From: Clostridium gelidum
GTDB taxonomy: Bacteria; Bacillota; Clostridia; Clostridiales; Clostridiaceae
DNA length: 64,000 nucleotides
Direction of reading: 5' to 3'
NCBI RefSeq assembly: GCF_019977655.1
Contig: NZ_AP024849.1
Span: 351,001 to 415,000, forward strand
In this document: positions 55,213 to 64,000 of the stretch, piece after piece
How the letters are laid out: each line of letters starts with the position of its first letter
How positions within the stretch are numbered: position 1 is the stretch's first letter
Made by a program: the position numbers and the translations under genes
Notes under the pieces: generated by a model
Told to the model about the DNA's origin: nothing
The model's database searches: none
Seen by the model: only the letters and a program-made list of their open reading frames with translations

Positions 55213-57333
55213 ATGAAGGCCTTAATAGAAAGGATTTTAAAATTCAAAATTAAAGAAACTTTTAACTTTAAAGAATTAAAGATAAAAGATGGTTTATTGA
55301 GAAAATTAGTATTTACTTTTTCACTCCTGATAATATTTTCATTATTGGTATCAAGTTTAGCTACATTTATCATAACTAAAAATAAAGTTACAGAAGATTT
55401 TAAAATGTCTACATTACAAATTCTTAATGATAATAAAAAGTATATTCAGACTATGAATTCAACTGTAGATACTATGATATATCAAACTAGTACGGATAAG
55501 CAAATATTATCAATTATTAGTAAGCCGCCAACAGATAGTTTTTTATTATTTAAGAAAAAACAGGAGTTAGAAACTTTATTAAAGAATATTGCTTTTTCAT
55601 CAAGTACAAATAAATATTCTCCAATTTCAAGTATATATTTTTATAGTGATGAAGGACTATCGGTAGCTTCTGATGCGACAAATGCTTCGAAAACGGATAA
55701 TAAAGATCTTAATGATCAAATTAAGGAATTGAGCTGGTACAAGAATACAATAAATGCAAATGGAAAGCCTGTATGGTCAATACCTATGAAAAATATAGTA
55801 TCGAACTCAAATAATCTTATAATAAGTAAATCTATTTTAGTAAAGGATGGTATAAGCGGTAAAGCTCTTGGGGTGCTTCAAATAAATTTAGATGAAAATA
55901 AGTTTTCAAATTCTATAAATGACGCCAAAATTGGGAAAAGTGGAAATGTATTTATTATCAATCAAGATGGATATATTCTTGCATCTAATAATACAAAACA
56001 AGTTGGAGAAAATATTTCCAATGATGTGATGTCAAAGATTACAAATGAAATTGAAGGCAATTTTGAATTTAAACAAGCTGGTATAAGCACATATGGAGTA
56101 TATAGTACTGATGATGCGAAAGAGTGGAGGTTTGTTGCAGTAGTTCCAAAATCAGAATTATCAGCGACTGCTACAAGTATTGGAATGGTTTCATTATTAT
56201 TTACATTAGTATCAATAGTTACATCAATAATTATATCAACTAGGACCACATTACAAATTACTACTCCAATCAAAGAAATAATATATTCGACAAAATTAAT
56301 AGCAGAAGGAGATTTAAGTATAAATCCAAATGTATCTAGCAATATATTTGAATTAAAAGAATTAAATAAAAACTTTAATAGCATGTTGTTAAATTTAAGG
56401 GAATTTTTTATTGAAACCTCTAATCTAGCAGGTGAAGCCAGTAATTCTTCAATCAAATTATTGGATTTATCAAAAAATATAGCTGAGTCATCTAAAGAAA
56501 TTGTAATTACTGTAGATGATATAGCACAAGGATCAAATACGCAGGCAGAAAGTGCTCAAAGATCGGTGCAAGTATATGACAAGTTCGAAAATGAATTAAC
56601 AAGTACAATTAAAGTCTTGAATGAAGTGGGGGACACAACTTATACTGCAGTTAATATATTAGATGAAAGTTCAAATATTATTTCCAATTTAAATATATCT
56701 GCACATAATAATTCAAAAGCCATGGATCAAGTTAGTGAAACCGTTTTAGACCTTAGCAATAACACAAAAGAAGTTATGAGTGTTTTAGAAAATGTAAATC
56801 AGATAGCAAAACAAACTCATTTATTAGCTTTAAATGCTTCAATAGAGGCTGCAAGAGCAGGAGAATACGGGAAGGGATTTTCTGTAGTAGCTAGTGAAAT
56901 AAGAAAGCTTGCACAACAATCAGAAAATGCTTCATTGAACATAAAAGATATTTTAAATGACATAAATTCATCAATACAGCATTCGATGGATATCTCATCA
57001 GAAGCTCAAGGGTGTTTTAAAATTGAATTTAATGAAGTTAATAATACAATTAAATATTTTAATTATATAAAAGAATCTGTAAATAACATAAATGATTTAG
57101 TAAAGACAAGTAAGTCATCGATTGAAGCTATAAATAATCAAAAAAATGAGCTTTTTCAAGCAATTACTGAGATTGCAAATATAACTGAAGAAAATAGTGC
57201 TGCAACTGAAGAAATTGCAGCAACAATTGAGCAAGAGTCAAATGACAATAAATTAATGAATCACTTATCAGAAATTTTACATCAAAAAGCTTTAGGGTTA
57301 AAAAACTTAATGGAAAGATTTAAATTTAATTAA
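55213..57333 (+). CDS. Methyl-accepting chemotaxis protein in the sugar operon
   Basis: The 706-residue chemoreceptor has TM1 at about 35-58, a dCache-type extracellular domain at about 60-320, TM2 at about 325-345 and HAMP. The signalling domain has the tip KQTHLLALNASIEAARAGE. The sensor domain contains ELSWYKNTINANGKPVW and SGNVFIINQDGYILASNN, as in sugar-related dCache domains. The ATG at 55213 has AGGGGGA about eight bases upstream; an ATG at 55180 has none. It sits between the transporter and glycosidase genes on the same strand. It may therefore steer cells toward the same sugars, directly or through the binding protein. Confidence 0.93.
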   Translation: MKALIERILKFKIKETFNFKELKIKDGLLRKLVFTFSLLIIFSLLVSSLATFIITKNKVTEDFKMSTLQILNDNKKYIQTMNSTVDTMIYQTSTDKQILSIISKPPTDSFLLFKKKQELETLLKNIAFSSSTNKYSPISSIYFYSDEGLSVASDATNASKTDNKDLNDQIKELSWYKNTINANGKPVWSIPMKNIVSNSNNLIISKSILVKDGISGKALGVLQINLDENKFSNSINDAKIGKSGNVFIINQDGYILASNNTKQVGENISNDVMSKITNEIEGNFEFKQAGISTYGVYSTDDAKEWRFVAVVPKSELSATATSIGMVSLLFTLVSIVTSIIISTRTTLQITTPIKEIIYSTKLIAEGDLSINPNVSSNIFELKELNKNFNSMLLNLREFFIETSNLAGEASNSSIKLLDLSKNIAESSKEIVITVDDIAQGSNTQAESAQRSVQVYDKFENELTSTIKVLNEVGDTTYTAVNILDESSNIISNLNISAHNNSKAMDQVSETVLDLSNNTKEVMSVLENVNQIAKQTHLLALNASIEAARAGEYGKGFSVVASEIRKLAQQSENASLNIKDILNDINSSIQHSMDISSEAQGCFKIEFNEVNNTIKYFNYIKESVNNINDLVKTSKSSIEAINNQKNELFQAITEIANITEENSAATEEIAATIEQESNDNKLMNHLSEILHQKALGLKNLMERFKFN

Positions 57334-57350
57334 GATTGGAGTGTAAAAAT

Positions 57351-59384
57351 ATGGGATCTAGAAATAAACATAATTTAGATGATAGCTTTTTTAAAGTTGA
57401 AGGAAATATATTAATTCGTCAATACGATTGTGAAAAATTACAAATTGAACCTTGGGGTGAAAATAGCTTTCGTATACGAAGTACAAAACAGGCAGAACTT
57501 ATAAATAATGATTGGGCTCTATTACCACAAGAAAGCAGCAACAACGTTACAATAAAAATTGATGGTAATGAAGCGTGTATTCAAAATGGAAAAATTAGAG
57601 CTGATATTGATGCTGGAGGAAAGATTGCATTCTATAATCAGAACGGGGACATTCTTTTAGAGGAGTATGTTAGAAATAGAAATAATGTGAAGACATTTTG
57701 CAGTGCATTAAATATAGATGCACGTGAATTCAAGCCTATCATTGGTGGAGATTATAATTTAACTATGAGATTCGAATCAGATCCTAATGAGAAGCTATTT
57801 GGCATGGGACAATATCAACAATCAAATTTAGATTTAAAAAATTGTATTTTAGAGCTTGCACATAGAAATTCACAGGCGAGTGTTCCTTTTCTATTATCTA
57901 GTTTAGGATATGGCTTATTGTGGAATAATCCTGGTATTGGAAAGGTAAGCTTTGGAAGGAATGTTACTGAATGGATAGCTAATTCAACAAAACAGCTTGA
58001 TTACTGGATAACAGCAGGAGATACTCCAGTAGAAATAGAAGAGTCCTATGCAAAAGCTACTGGCACAGTGCCAATGATGCCTGATTATGCTATGGGATTT
58101 TGGCAATGTAAACTGAGATATCAAACTCAAGAGGAATTATTAGAAGTTGCTCGTGAATATAAAAGAAGAGAACTTCCTATTTCGGTTATAGTAATTGACT
58201 TTTTCCATTGGCCAAATCAAGGGGATTGGAGATTTGATTTAGATTATTGGCCTGATCCAGATAGCATGGTTAAAGAACTTAAAGAAATGGGTATTGAACT
58301 AATGGTTTCTATCTGGCCAACAGTCGATAAAAAAAGCGAAAACTATAATAAGATGCTGGAGAAAGGTTATTTAGTAAGAACTGATAGAGGAATTAGGACA
58401 ACTATGGACTTTTTAGGAGATACAGTATTCTATGATGCTACGAATCCAGGGTCTCGCAATTTTGTATGGAACACTGCTAAGAAAAATTACTATGATAAAG
58501 GCATAAAACTATTCTGGTTAGATGAAGCTGAACCAGAGTATTCAGTTTATGACTTTGATAACTATAGATATCATCTAGGTCCAAATGAACAAATAGGTAA
58601 TATCTATCCTGTTATGTATGCAAAGACTTTCTTTGATGGTATGAAAGAAGAAGGTCAAGAAAATATAATTAATCTTCTTAGATGCGCCTGGGCAGGAAGC
58701 CAACGTTATGGTGCTCTTGTATGGTCTGGAGATATTGATTCAAGTTTTGAATCTCTAAGAAATCAATTTGCTGCTGGACTCAATATGGGATTAGCAGGTA
58801 TACCATGGTGGACAACTGATATAGGAGGATTTCATGGTGGAAATCCAGATGATCCTGATTTCAGAGAATGTATAATTCGTTGGTTTGAATATGGAGTATT
58901 CTGCCCTGTCTTTAGGTTACATGGTGATCGTGAACCACACTCTAAACCTCTCGGAACTAGTGGTGGAGGATTATGCGAAAGTGGTGCAGCAAATGAGGTA
59001 TGGAGTTATGGTGAGGAAGCATATGAAATATTTAAGAAATATATGTTTATCCGTGAAAGAATGAAGCCTTATATTACTCAAATCATGAAGGAAGCACATG
59101 AGAAAGGAACTCCAGTTATTAGACCACTGTTTTATGATTTCCCTCAAGATAAGCTTTGCTTTGATATTGAAGATCAGTATATGTTTGGACCAGATGTTCT
59201 TGTAGCGCCAATACTTCATAAAGGTGATATATCAAGAAAAGTGTATTTACCAGAAGGAGCTAAGTGGAAGGATATAAACTCTGGACAAATATTAAATGGA
59301 GGACAATGGGTTAACTATGATGCTCCATTGGAAGTTATACCATTATTCCTTAAGGATGATGCAAACATTCCTATTATTGAATAA
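57351..59384 (+). CDS. Glycoside hydrolase family 31 (alpha-xylosidase/alpha-glucosidase type)
   Basis: This is a 677-residue cytoplasmic enzyme with no signal peptide. After an N-terminal beta-sandwich comes the (beta/alpha)8 barrel. The catalytic nucleophile is probably Asp391 in KLFWLDEAEPEY and the acid/base Asp461 in VWSGDIDSSF. A further landmark is PVFRLHGDREP. The family cleaves alpha-linked xylose or glucose from oligosaccharide ends. The WLDEAEPE variant fits members annotated as alpha-xylosidases, but specificity cannot be fixed from sequence. The ATG at 57351 follows TTGGAGTG by about eight bases, directly after the chemoreceptor gene. A terminator follows it. Confidence 0.93.
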   Translation: MGSRNKHNLDDSFFKVEGNILIRQYDCEKLQIEPWGENSFRIRSTKQAELINNDWALLPQESSNNVTIKIDGNEACIQNGKIRADIDAGGKIAFYNQNGDILLEEYVRNRNNVKTFCSALNIDAREFKPIIGGDYNLTMRFESDPNEKLFGMGQYQQSNLDLKNCILELAHRNSQASVPFLLSSLGYGLLWNNPGIGKVSFGRNVTEWIANSTKQLDYWITAGDTPVEIEESYAKATGTVPMMPDYAMGFWQCKLRYQTQEELLEVAREYKRRELPISVIVIDFFHWPNQGDWRFDLDYWPDPDSMVKELKEMGIELMVSIWPTVDKKSENYNKMLEKGYLVRTDRGIRTTMDFLGDTVFYDATNPGSRNFVWNTAKKNYYDKGIKLFWLDEAEPEYSVYDFDNYRYHLGPNEQIGNIYPVMYAKTFFDGMKEEGQENIINLLRCAWAGSQRYGALVWSGDIDSSFESLRNQFAAGLNMGLAGIPWWTTDIGGFHGGNPDDPDFRECIIRWFEYGVFCPVFRLHGDREPHSKPLGTSGGGLCESGAANEVWSYGEEAYEIFKKYMFIRERMKPYITQIMKEAHEKGTPVIRPLFYDFPQDKLCFDIEDQYMFGPDVLVAPILHKGDISRKVYLPEGAKWKDINSGQILNGGQWVNYDAPLEVIPLFLKDDANIPIIE

Positions 59385-59420
59385 TTTAATTATCTTAGAA
59401 ATTTAATAAATTGTAATTAG

Positions 59421-59458
59421 AATCCGACAGCTTTTACAAATTAGGTTGTCGGATTTTA
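59421..59458 (+). terminator. Terminator after the GH31 gene
   Basis: AATCCGACA and TGTCGGATT form a nine-bp stem with a 17-base loop, followed by a T-rich tail. Confidence 0.8.
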
Positions 59459-59534
59459 TATAAATAAAATACAATATTTCGGATAAATATTAAGGATTTA
59501 CGAAATTAAAACTATATTACGGGAGGAATCAAGG

Positions 59535-61522
59535 ATGAAGGATTCGTTTGAATTTAATAAGGATTTAAGAAAAGTGACTAAAGAAGTTCCATTAAAAAAT
59601 GTGAAGATAAAGGATAATTTTTGGTCTAAATATAGAAAACTCGCGAGAGAAGTAGTTATACCGTACCAATGGGAGGCTATAAATGACAGGATTCCAGATG
59701 CTGAACCTAGTCACGCAATAGAGAATTTTCGTATAGCTGCAGGGCTTGAAACTGGAGAGTTTCATGGAATGGTATTCCAAGATAGTGATGTGTCAAAGTG
59801 GCTTGAGGCAGTAGGTTTTAGTCTTGAAACTCATCCTGACGCTGAGCTTGAAAAAAATGCAGATGAAGTAATTGATATTTTAGAAATGGCACAGAGGCCA
59901 GATGGATATTTAAATACATATTTTATTCTTAAAGAGCCAGAAAATAGATGGACAAATTTAGCTGAGTGCCACGAATTGTATTGTGCTGGTCACTTTTTTG
60001 AAGCGGTAGTAGCTTATTATAATGCTACAAATAAAAAAAAGGTTTTAGATATAGCATGCAGGTTTGCTGACTACATTGACTCTACTTTTGGTCCAGAAGA
60101 AGGCAAAATTCACGGTTACGATGGACATGAAGAAGTAGAATTAGCACTTTTTAAACTTTATAAGGTTACAGGAAATGAAAAGTATCTTAATTTAAGCAAA
60201 TATTTCTTGGATGAACGTGGAGCAGAGCCAGATTTTTTTGATATGCAATGGGAAAAGAGAGGCAAAACAGATTTTTGGCAAGGTGGAGTTAAGAGAGAGT
60301 GGGGAAAAACTTATTTTCAAACACATTTGCCAATTAAAAAACAGAGTTCAGCAGAAGGACATGCAGTAAGGTTGTATACATGTGTATGGCTATGGCTGAT
60401 GTTGCTGCAGAAACTGGCGATATGGAATTATTTATGGCTTGTAGGAGACTTTGGGAAAACATTGTTCTAAAGAGAATGTATATAACTGGAGGTATCGGTT
60501 CAACTTCAATAGGAGAATCTTTTACATTTGATTATGATCTTCCTAATGATACTGTTTATGCAGAAACTTGTGCTTCTATCGGACTTGCATTTTTCGCTCA
60601 TAGAATGCTGATGATTGAGCAAAAAAGTGAATATGCAGATATAATGGAGAGAGCTCTTTATAATACTATAATAGGAGGAATGTCTCAGGATGGTAAAGGT
60701 TTCTTCTATGTAAATCCACTTGAGGTAAAACCAGAAGCTTGTGAAAAAGACCTAGCTAAGCAGCATGTTAAACCTATAAGACAAAAATGGTTTACCTGCG
60801 CATGCTGTCCACCTAATATAACAAGAACACTAACATCCCTAGGTCAATATATTTATACTGTAAATGAAGATACTGTATATACAAATTTATATATTGGTGG
60901 AGAAGCTACTATTAGTGTAGGAAATAATGAGATTAAACTTGTTCAAGAAACAGAGTATCCATGGGATGAAAAAGTATCAATTAAAGTATCCACAAAAGAG
61001 GGAACAAAATTCACTTTAGGATTAAGAATACCAAGTTGGTGCCCCAAAGCTGAAGTTAAGGTAAATAATGAAGTGATAGATATTGAAGAAATAAAGATTG
61101 ATGGATATATAATGATAAATAGAGAGTGGAAGGATTGTGATGAAATTCAACTTGTTTTGAAGATGCCTATTCTTAGAATGAAAGCAAATCCAATGGTAAG
61201 AGATGATATAGGTAAGGTTGCAATACAAAGAGGACCTTTAGTTTACTGTTTGGAGGAAATAGATAATGGTTCAAATCTTCATGAAATATATTTACCTAAA
61301 GAAGCTAAATTAGAAGAAAGTTTTGAAGCAGAATTGCTAGGTGGTGTAATGGTAATAAAAGCAGAGGCAAACCGTGTTTCAAATAGTAGCAAATGGGAAA
61401 ATGAACTCTATAGTTCTGAAATAAAGGAAGAGTATGCCCCTGTTAATATAAAATTTGTGCCATACTACACTTGGGCAAACCGAAGTATAGGTGAGATGAC
61501 CGTGTGGGTGAGAGAAAAATAA
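59535..61522 (+). pseudogene. GH127 beta-L-arabinofuranosidase (DUF1680), frameshifted
   Basis: Two overlapping frames together make one GH127 protein of about 660 residues. The first runs from MKDSFEFNKDLRKVTKE to SSAEGHAVRLY, then loses homology. The second frame takes up exactly there with YMCMAMADVAAETGD and runs to the end. A one-base deletion near 60371-60374 explains the shift. The zinc and catalytic motifs lie after it: AETCAS (Glu and Cys) and CACCPPNITR (the Cys pair). The gene would release terminal beta-L-arabinofuranose. GGGAGG precedes its ATG. It may be a recent mutation or a sequencing error; the rest of the gene is undamaged. Confidence 0.85.
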
Positions 61523-61530
61523 GTTGAAAC

Positions 61531-61577
61531 AACTGCCTAGTATGCTCATATATTTTGCATACTAGGTAGTTATTTTT
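61531..61577 (+). terminator. Terminator after the GH127 gene
   Basis: AACTGCCTAGTATGC and GCATACTAGGTAGTT form a 15-bp stem with one wobble and an 11-base loop, followed by ATTTTTT. Confidence 0.88.
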
Positions 61578-61720
61578 TCTTACGAATTAATATACTCCAT
61601 TTATTTAGTATTTCACTTAATATATATGATTAAAACATATATATTCTAATATGGTTCACCATAAATATGGTGAAGAATATGCTACAAAAATGCGGGTTGG
61701 GGGTTATGGAGACAGAAAAG

Positions 61721-62566
61721 TTACTTATTAATTGCTCTAAATTTACAAGGAGAATGTCCATAGTATTTTTTGAATAATTTACTAAAATAATATGCATCAT
61801 TATAACCTACAGCTTGAGCGATAGATTTTATTTGCGATTCAGTAGAAATAAGTAAATCTTTAGCTTTTTCTAATCTAAGATTTATTAAGTAATTTATAGG
61901 TGATTCACCTGTCTTTTCTTTAAATACTTTAGAAATGTAGACAGAACTTAAATACATGTTTCTAGACATATCATCTAAGGAAACATTGTTCATATAATTA
62001 TTATCAAAATATTCTAGAATTATTTTCACTACATTAGATTTATCATAAAATGGAAAATCATATCTATCAATTTTCTTTGTGTTTTTAACATAATTAGTTT
62101 CTTTAAGGAAAAGAGCAATTAATTTCATTATAAGACTTTTTAAAATAAGTTCTTTCCCAATCTCGCACGCGTTTTGCTCTTCTATTATTTCTAAACAACA
62201 TTTATGAAAGTCCTCTTTATATTGCTTAAATTCTAATGGAGCATCAAAGTGTTCTTTCAAAATATAATTAAGAGGAAGTCCGTCAACTTTAATATTACGA
62301 AATCCAATATGAAGTTCTGTGGTTTCTTCACCCTTACTCAAAGACTCTTGATGATATACTCCAGGATTAAAAACTAGGAGAGTCTTTTCATTAATTTTAT
62401 GAAATTTATCATCTATTCTATAATTTACACTCCCTGATACTACATAGCTAAATTCTATGAAATCATGACAGTGATACTTACCGTTTAGGAAATCCTTGTT
62501 ATAACAATTAAATGCATATAAGATTTCGGGATTAAAATTTTCAATAGCAACACCTACATTACACAC
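61721..62566 (-). CDS. AraC family transcriptional regulator
   Basis: The 281-residue regulator has an N-terminal cupin-like sensor domain (KYHCHDFIEFSYVVSGS, then LLVFNPGVYHQESL). A C-terminal AraC helix-turn-helix pair follows (about 180-278, VSLDDMSRNMYLSSVYISKV and SIAQAVGYNDAYYFSKLFKK). The start is GTG at 62566, with GGGGG about 11 bases upstream. It faces the GH127 gene tail to tail and is divergent from an ABC exporter gene about 185 bases away. It could control either the sugar locus or the exporter. The ligand is probably a sugar by family, but this is open. Confidence 0.9.
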   Translation of the reverse strand: MCNVGVAIENFNPEILYAFNCYNKDFLNGKYHCHDFIEFSYVVSGSVNYRIDDKFHKINEKTLLVFNPGVYHQESLSKGEETTELHIGFRNIKVDGLPLNYILKEHFDAPLEFKQYKEDFHKCCLEIIEEQNACEIGKELILKSLIMKLIALFLKETNYVKNTKKIDRYDFPFYDKSNVVKIILEYFDNNYMNNVSLDDMSRNMYLSSVYISKVFKEKTGESPINYLINLRLEKAKDLLISTESQIKSIAQAVGYNDAYYFSKLFKKYYGHSPCKFRAINK

Positions 62567-62750
62567 TTAAATATCGCCCCCTTTATATATAAGAATATAC
62601 ATCATGTGAATAAAAAAGTACATTTCAATTTAATATATTTTGATAGATAATTAAACATGTTAAATATATTGAAATGAAGGATATGAAATAAAATAAATTA
62701 GAATGCTGGCTTGATATTTTATGGAGTATTCAAAAAAGGAGGAGAGGTTA

Positions 62751-64000
62751 ATGAGTAGCATTAAATGGATTTTTGGTTATATTAATAAATACAAATTTAG
62801 ATTTTATGTTGCACTTTCAGCAGTATTATTAAGCTCATTAATATCTATGGTAAATCCATATTTAAGCGGAAAATTAGTGGATGAAGTAATAATAAAGAAT
62901 AATGGTAATGCTTTGATTCCTATATTAGGGTCAATGATTATAGCTACCATTTTAAAAACAATTATTAGGTATACTTATCAAATGACCTTTGAATTTGTAT
63001 CTCAAAATGTAATATTTGAACTTAGGCAAAATATGTATAATAAATTACAAGAATTAGATTTGGACTATTATAACAAAACAAGAACAGGGGATATAATGGC
63101 AAGAATGACAGGAGACATGGATGCAGTTAGACATTTTGTTGCCTGGGTTATATATAATATTTTTGAAAATGTTACTGTTTTTATATTTGCAATAGTCAGT
63201 ATGTTTATTATAAATGTTAAATTTACTTTACTCATGTTTGCATTAACACCGTTAGTTGCTTTTTGTGCATATAAATTTGCGAAACAAGCAAACCCAATAT
63301 TTTTTGGAATAAGAGAACAATTCTCAAAACTAAATACAGTAGTGCAGGAAAATATAAGTGGAAATAGAGTTGTTAAAGCCTTTGCAAAAGAGGATTATGA
63401 AACTTCAAAATTTGAAGAGAAAAATAAAGCATATATGGATGCTAATATGGAGCTTGCAAATGTTGCGCAAAAATATCTGCCTATGCTTAACGCTCTATCA
63501 AATATATTTACAATTGTCATGATTTTGGCAGGAGGAATATTTGTTATAAATGAACAGTTAACTATGGGAGAGTTAGTAATGTTTAATGGCCTTATTTGGG
63601 CAATAAACAATCCAATGAATATGGTGGGATGGCTTATTAATGATGCTCAAAGATTTATAGCAGCTGCTAGAAAAATGAAAATATTAGTTAACGAAGAAAC
63701 AAAAATAAAAAATCCAATTGATGGAATAGAACCTAAGAAGTTAAAAGGTGAAATTGAATTCAGGAATGTTAGCTTTGAATATGACTATGAACCTATTTTG
63801 AAAGACATAAGCTTTAAAGTAAAACCTGGACAAACTATTGCGATTTTTGGACAAACTGGTGCAGGTAAATCTACAATAATTAATTTAATAGAGAGATTTT
63901 ATGATGCAACTTCTGGAGAAATATTAATAGATGGAATAGACATAAGGAAATATAATCTACAAGCCTTAAGAAAAGATATTTCAATATCAATGCAAGATGT
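62751..64000 (+). CDS. ABC exporter, fused membrane and ATPase domains, partial
   Basis: The gene runs off the right edge; about 416 codons are present. Six membrane helices form the exporter domain (VALSAVLLSSLISMVNPYLS at the start, ENISGNRVVKAFAKEDYE in an intracellular loop). The ATPase domain begins near residue 330 with IEFRNVSFEYDYEPILKD, Walker A GQTGAGKST and the Q-loop ISMQD at the edge. It resembles the MdlB/LmrA-type multidrug or lipid exporters, which in clostridia often come as a pair. AGGAGGAGAGG precedes the ATG at 62751. It is divergent from the AraC regulator. Confidence 0.9.
   Translation, partial: MSSIKWIFGYINKYKFRFYVALSAVLLSSLISMVNPYLSGKLVDEVIIKNNGNALIPILGSMIIATILKTIIRYTYQMTFEFVSQNVIFELRQNMYNKLQELDLDYYNKTRTGDIMARMTGDMDAVRHFVAWVIYNIFENVTVFIFAIVSMFIINVKFTLLMFALTPLVAFCAYKFAKQANPIFFGIREQFSKLNTVVQENISGNRVVKAFAKEDYETSKFEEKNKAYMDANMELANVAQKYLPMLNALSNIFTIVMILAGGIFVINEQLTMGELVMFNGLIWAINNPMNMVGWLINDAQRFIAAARKMKILVNEETKIKNPIDGIEPKKLKGEIEFRNVSFEYDYEPILKDISFKVKPGQTIAIFGQTGAGKSTIINLIERFYDATSGEILIDGIDIRKYNLQALRKDISISMQD

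Noticed and set aside
1..64000. CRISPR arrays, tRNA or rRNA genes, intact insertion sequences, prophage
   Set aside because: I looked for regular repeats, tRNA-like CCA/TTC arms and transposase or phage motifs and saw none that I could support.

Overview
The base composition (very AT-rich), strong AGGAGG-type ribosome sites, T-box control of thrS, radical-SAM HydE, glycyl-radical chemistry, agr-type quorum sensing and many chemoreceptors point to a solventogenic or saccharolytic Clostridium sensu stricto. A C. beijerinckii-like species is my inference. The window looks chromosomal. I saw no tRNA, rRNA, CRISPR array, intact insertion sequence or prophage.

Layout. 1-3208: a drug-type ABC-2 exporter operon on the minus strand (adaptor lipoprotein, permease, second permease cut by the window edge) with a divergent TetR regulator. 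3587-5985: thrS with a T-box leader. 6206-8656: a chemoreceptor with an acidic tail. 8760-11099: a long inverted repeat, an HNH-type protein, an unknown protein and ispF. 11522-14613: an unusual fusion of the C-terminal domain of sigma-I with an RsgI-type anti-sigma, a polysaccharide deacetylase, and a secreted DUF3298 protein preceded by a cluster of DnaA boxes. 14753-15802: hydE.

16120-31799 is the most interesting block. An agr system has agrA-agrC on the plus strand converging on agrB-agrD on the minus strand; agrD is a 39-residue gene that is easy to miss. It is followed by a class II lantibiotic cluster: two long-core LanA precursors, LanM, an ABC immunity transporter of one ATPase and two permeases, an iron-sulfur flavoprotein, a C39 peptidase-transporter (LanT) and a very large HlyD-type accessory protein. 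Between agrB and lanA lies a tandem 9-N12-9 repeat matching LytTR (AgrA) sites, so I propose that the peptide quorum signal controls the lantibiotic.

32089-43681: two decayed genes (an AAA-ATPase/nuclease-type gene and a MutS-like gene), a cation P-type ATPase behind a probable yybP-ykoY (Mn2+) riboswitch with an intrinsic terminator, a DUF4097 lipoprotein, a second chemoreceptor, a patatin phospholipase, and an ECF sigma/anti-sigma pair. 43885-48055: a glycyl radical enzyme, its activase and a fructose-6-phosphate-aldolase-like protein, the same gene set as E. coli ybiW-ybiY-fsaA. 48427-61522: a carbohydrate locus with a YesM/YesN-like two-component system, sugar-binding lipoprotein, two permeases without an ATPase, an embedded chemoreceptor, a GH31 glycosidase and a frameshifted GH127 beta-L-arabinofuranosidase. 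It probably senses, swims toward, imports and trims plant arabinose- or xylose-containing oligosaccharides. 61721-64000: an AraC regulator and the start of an ABC exporter.

Most gene pairs are separated by clear bidirectional hairpin terminators. A small family of dispersed palindromic repeats with GGCACA-type ends also occurs in the gaps.
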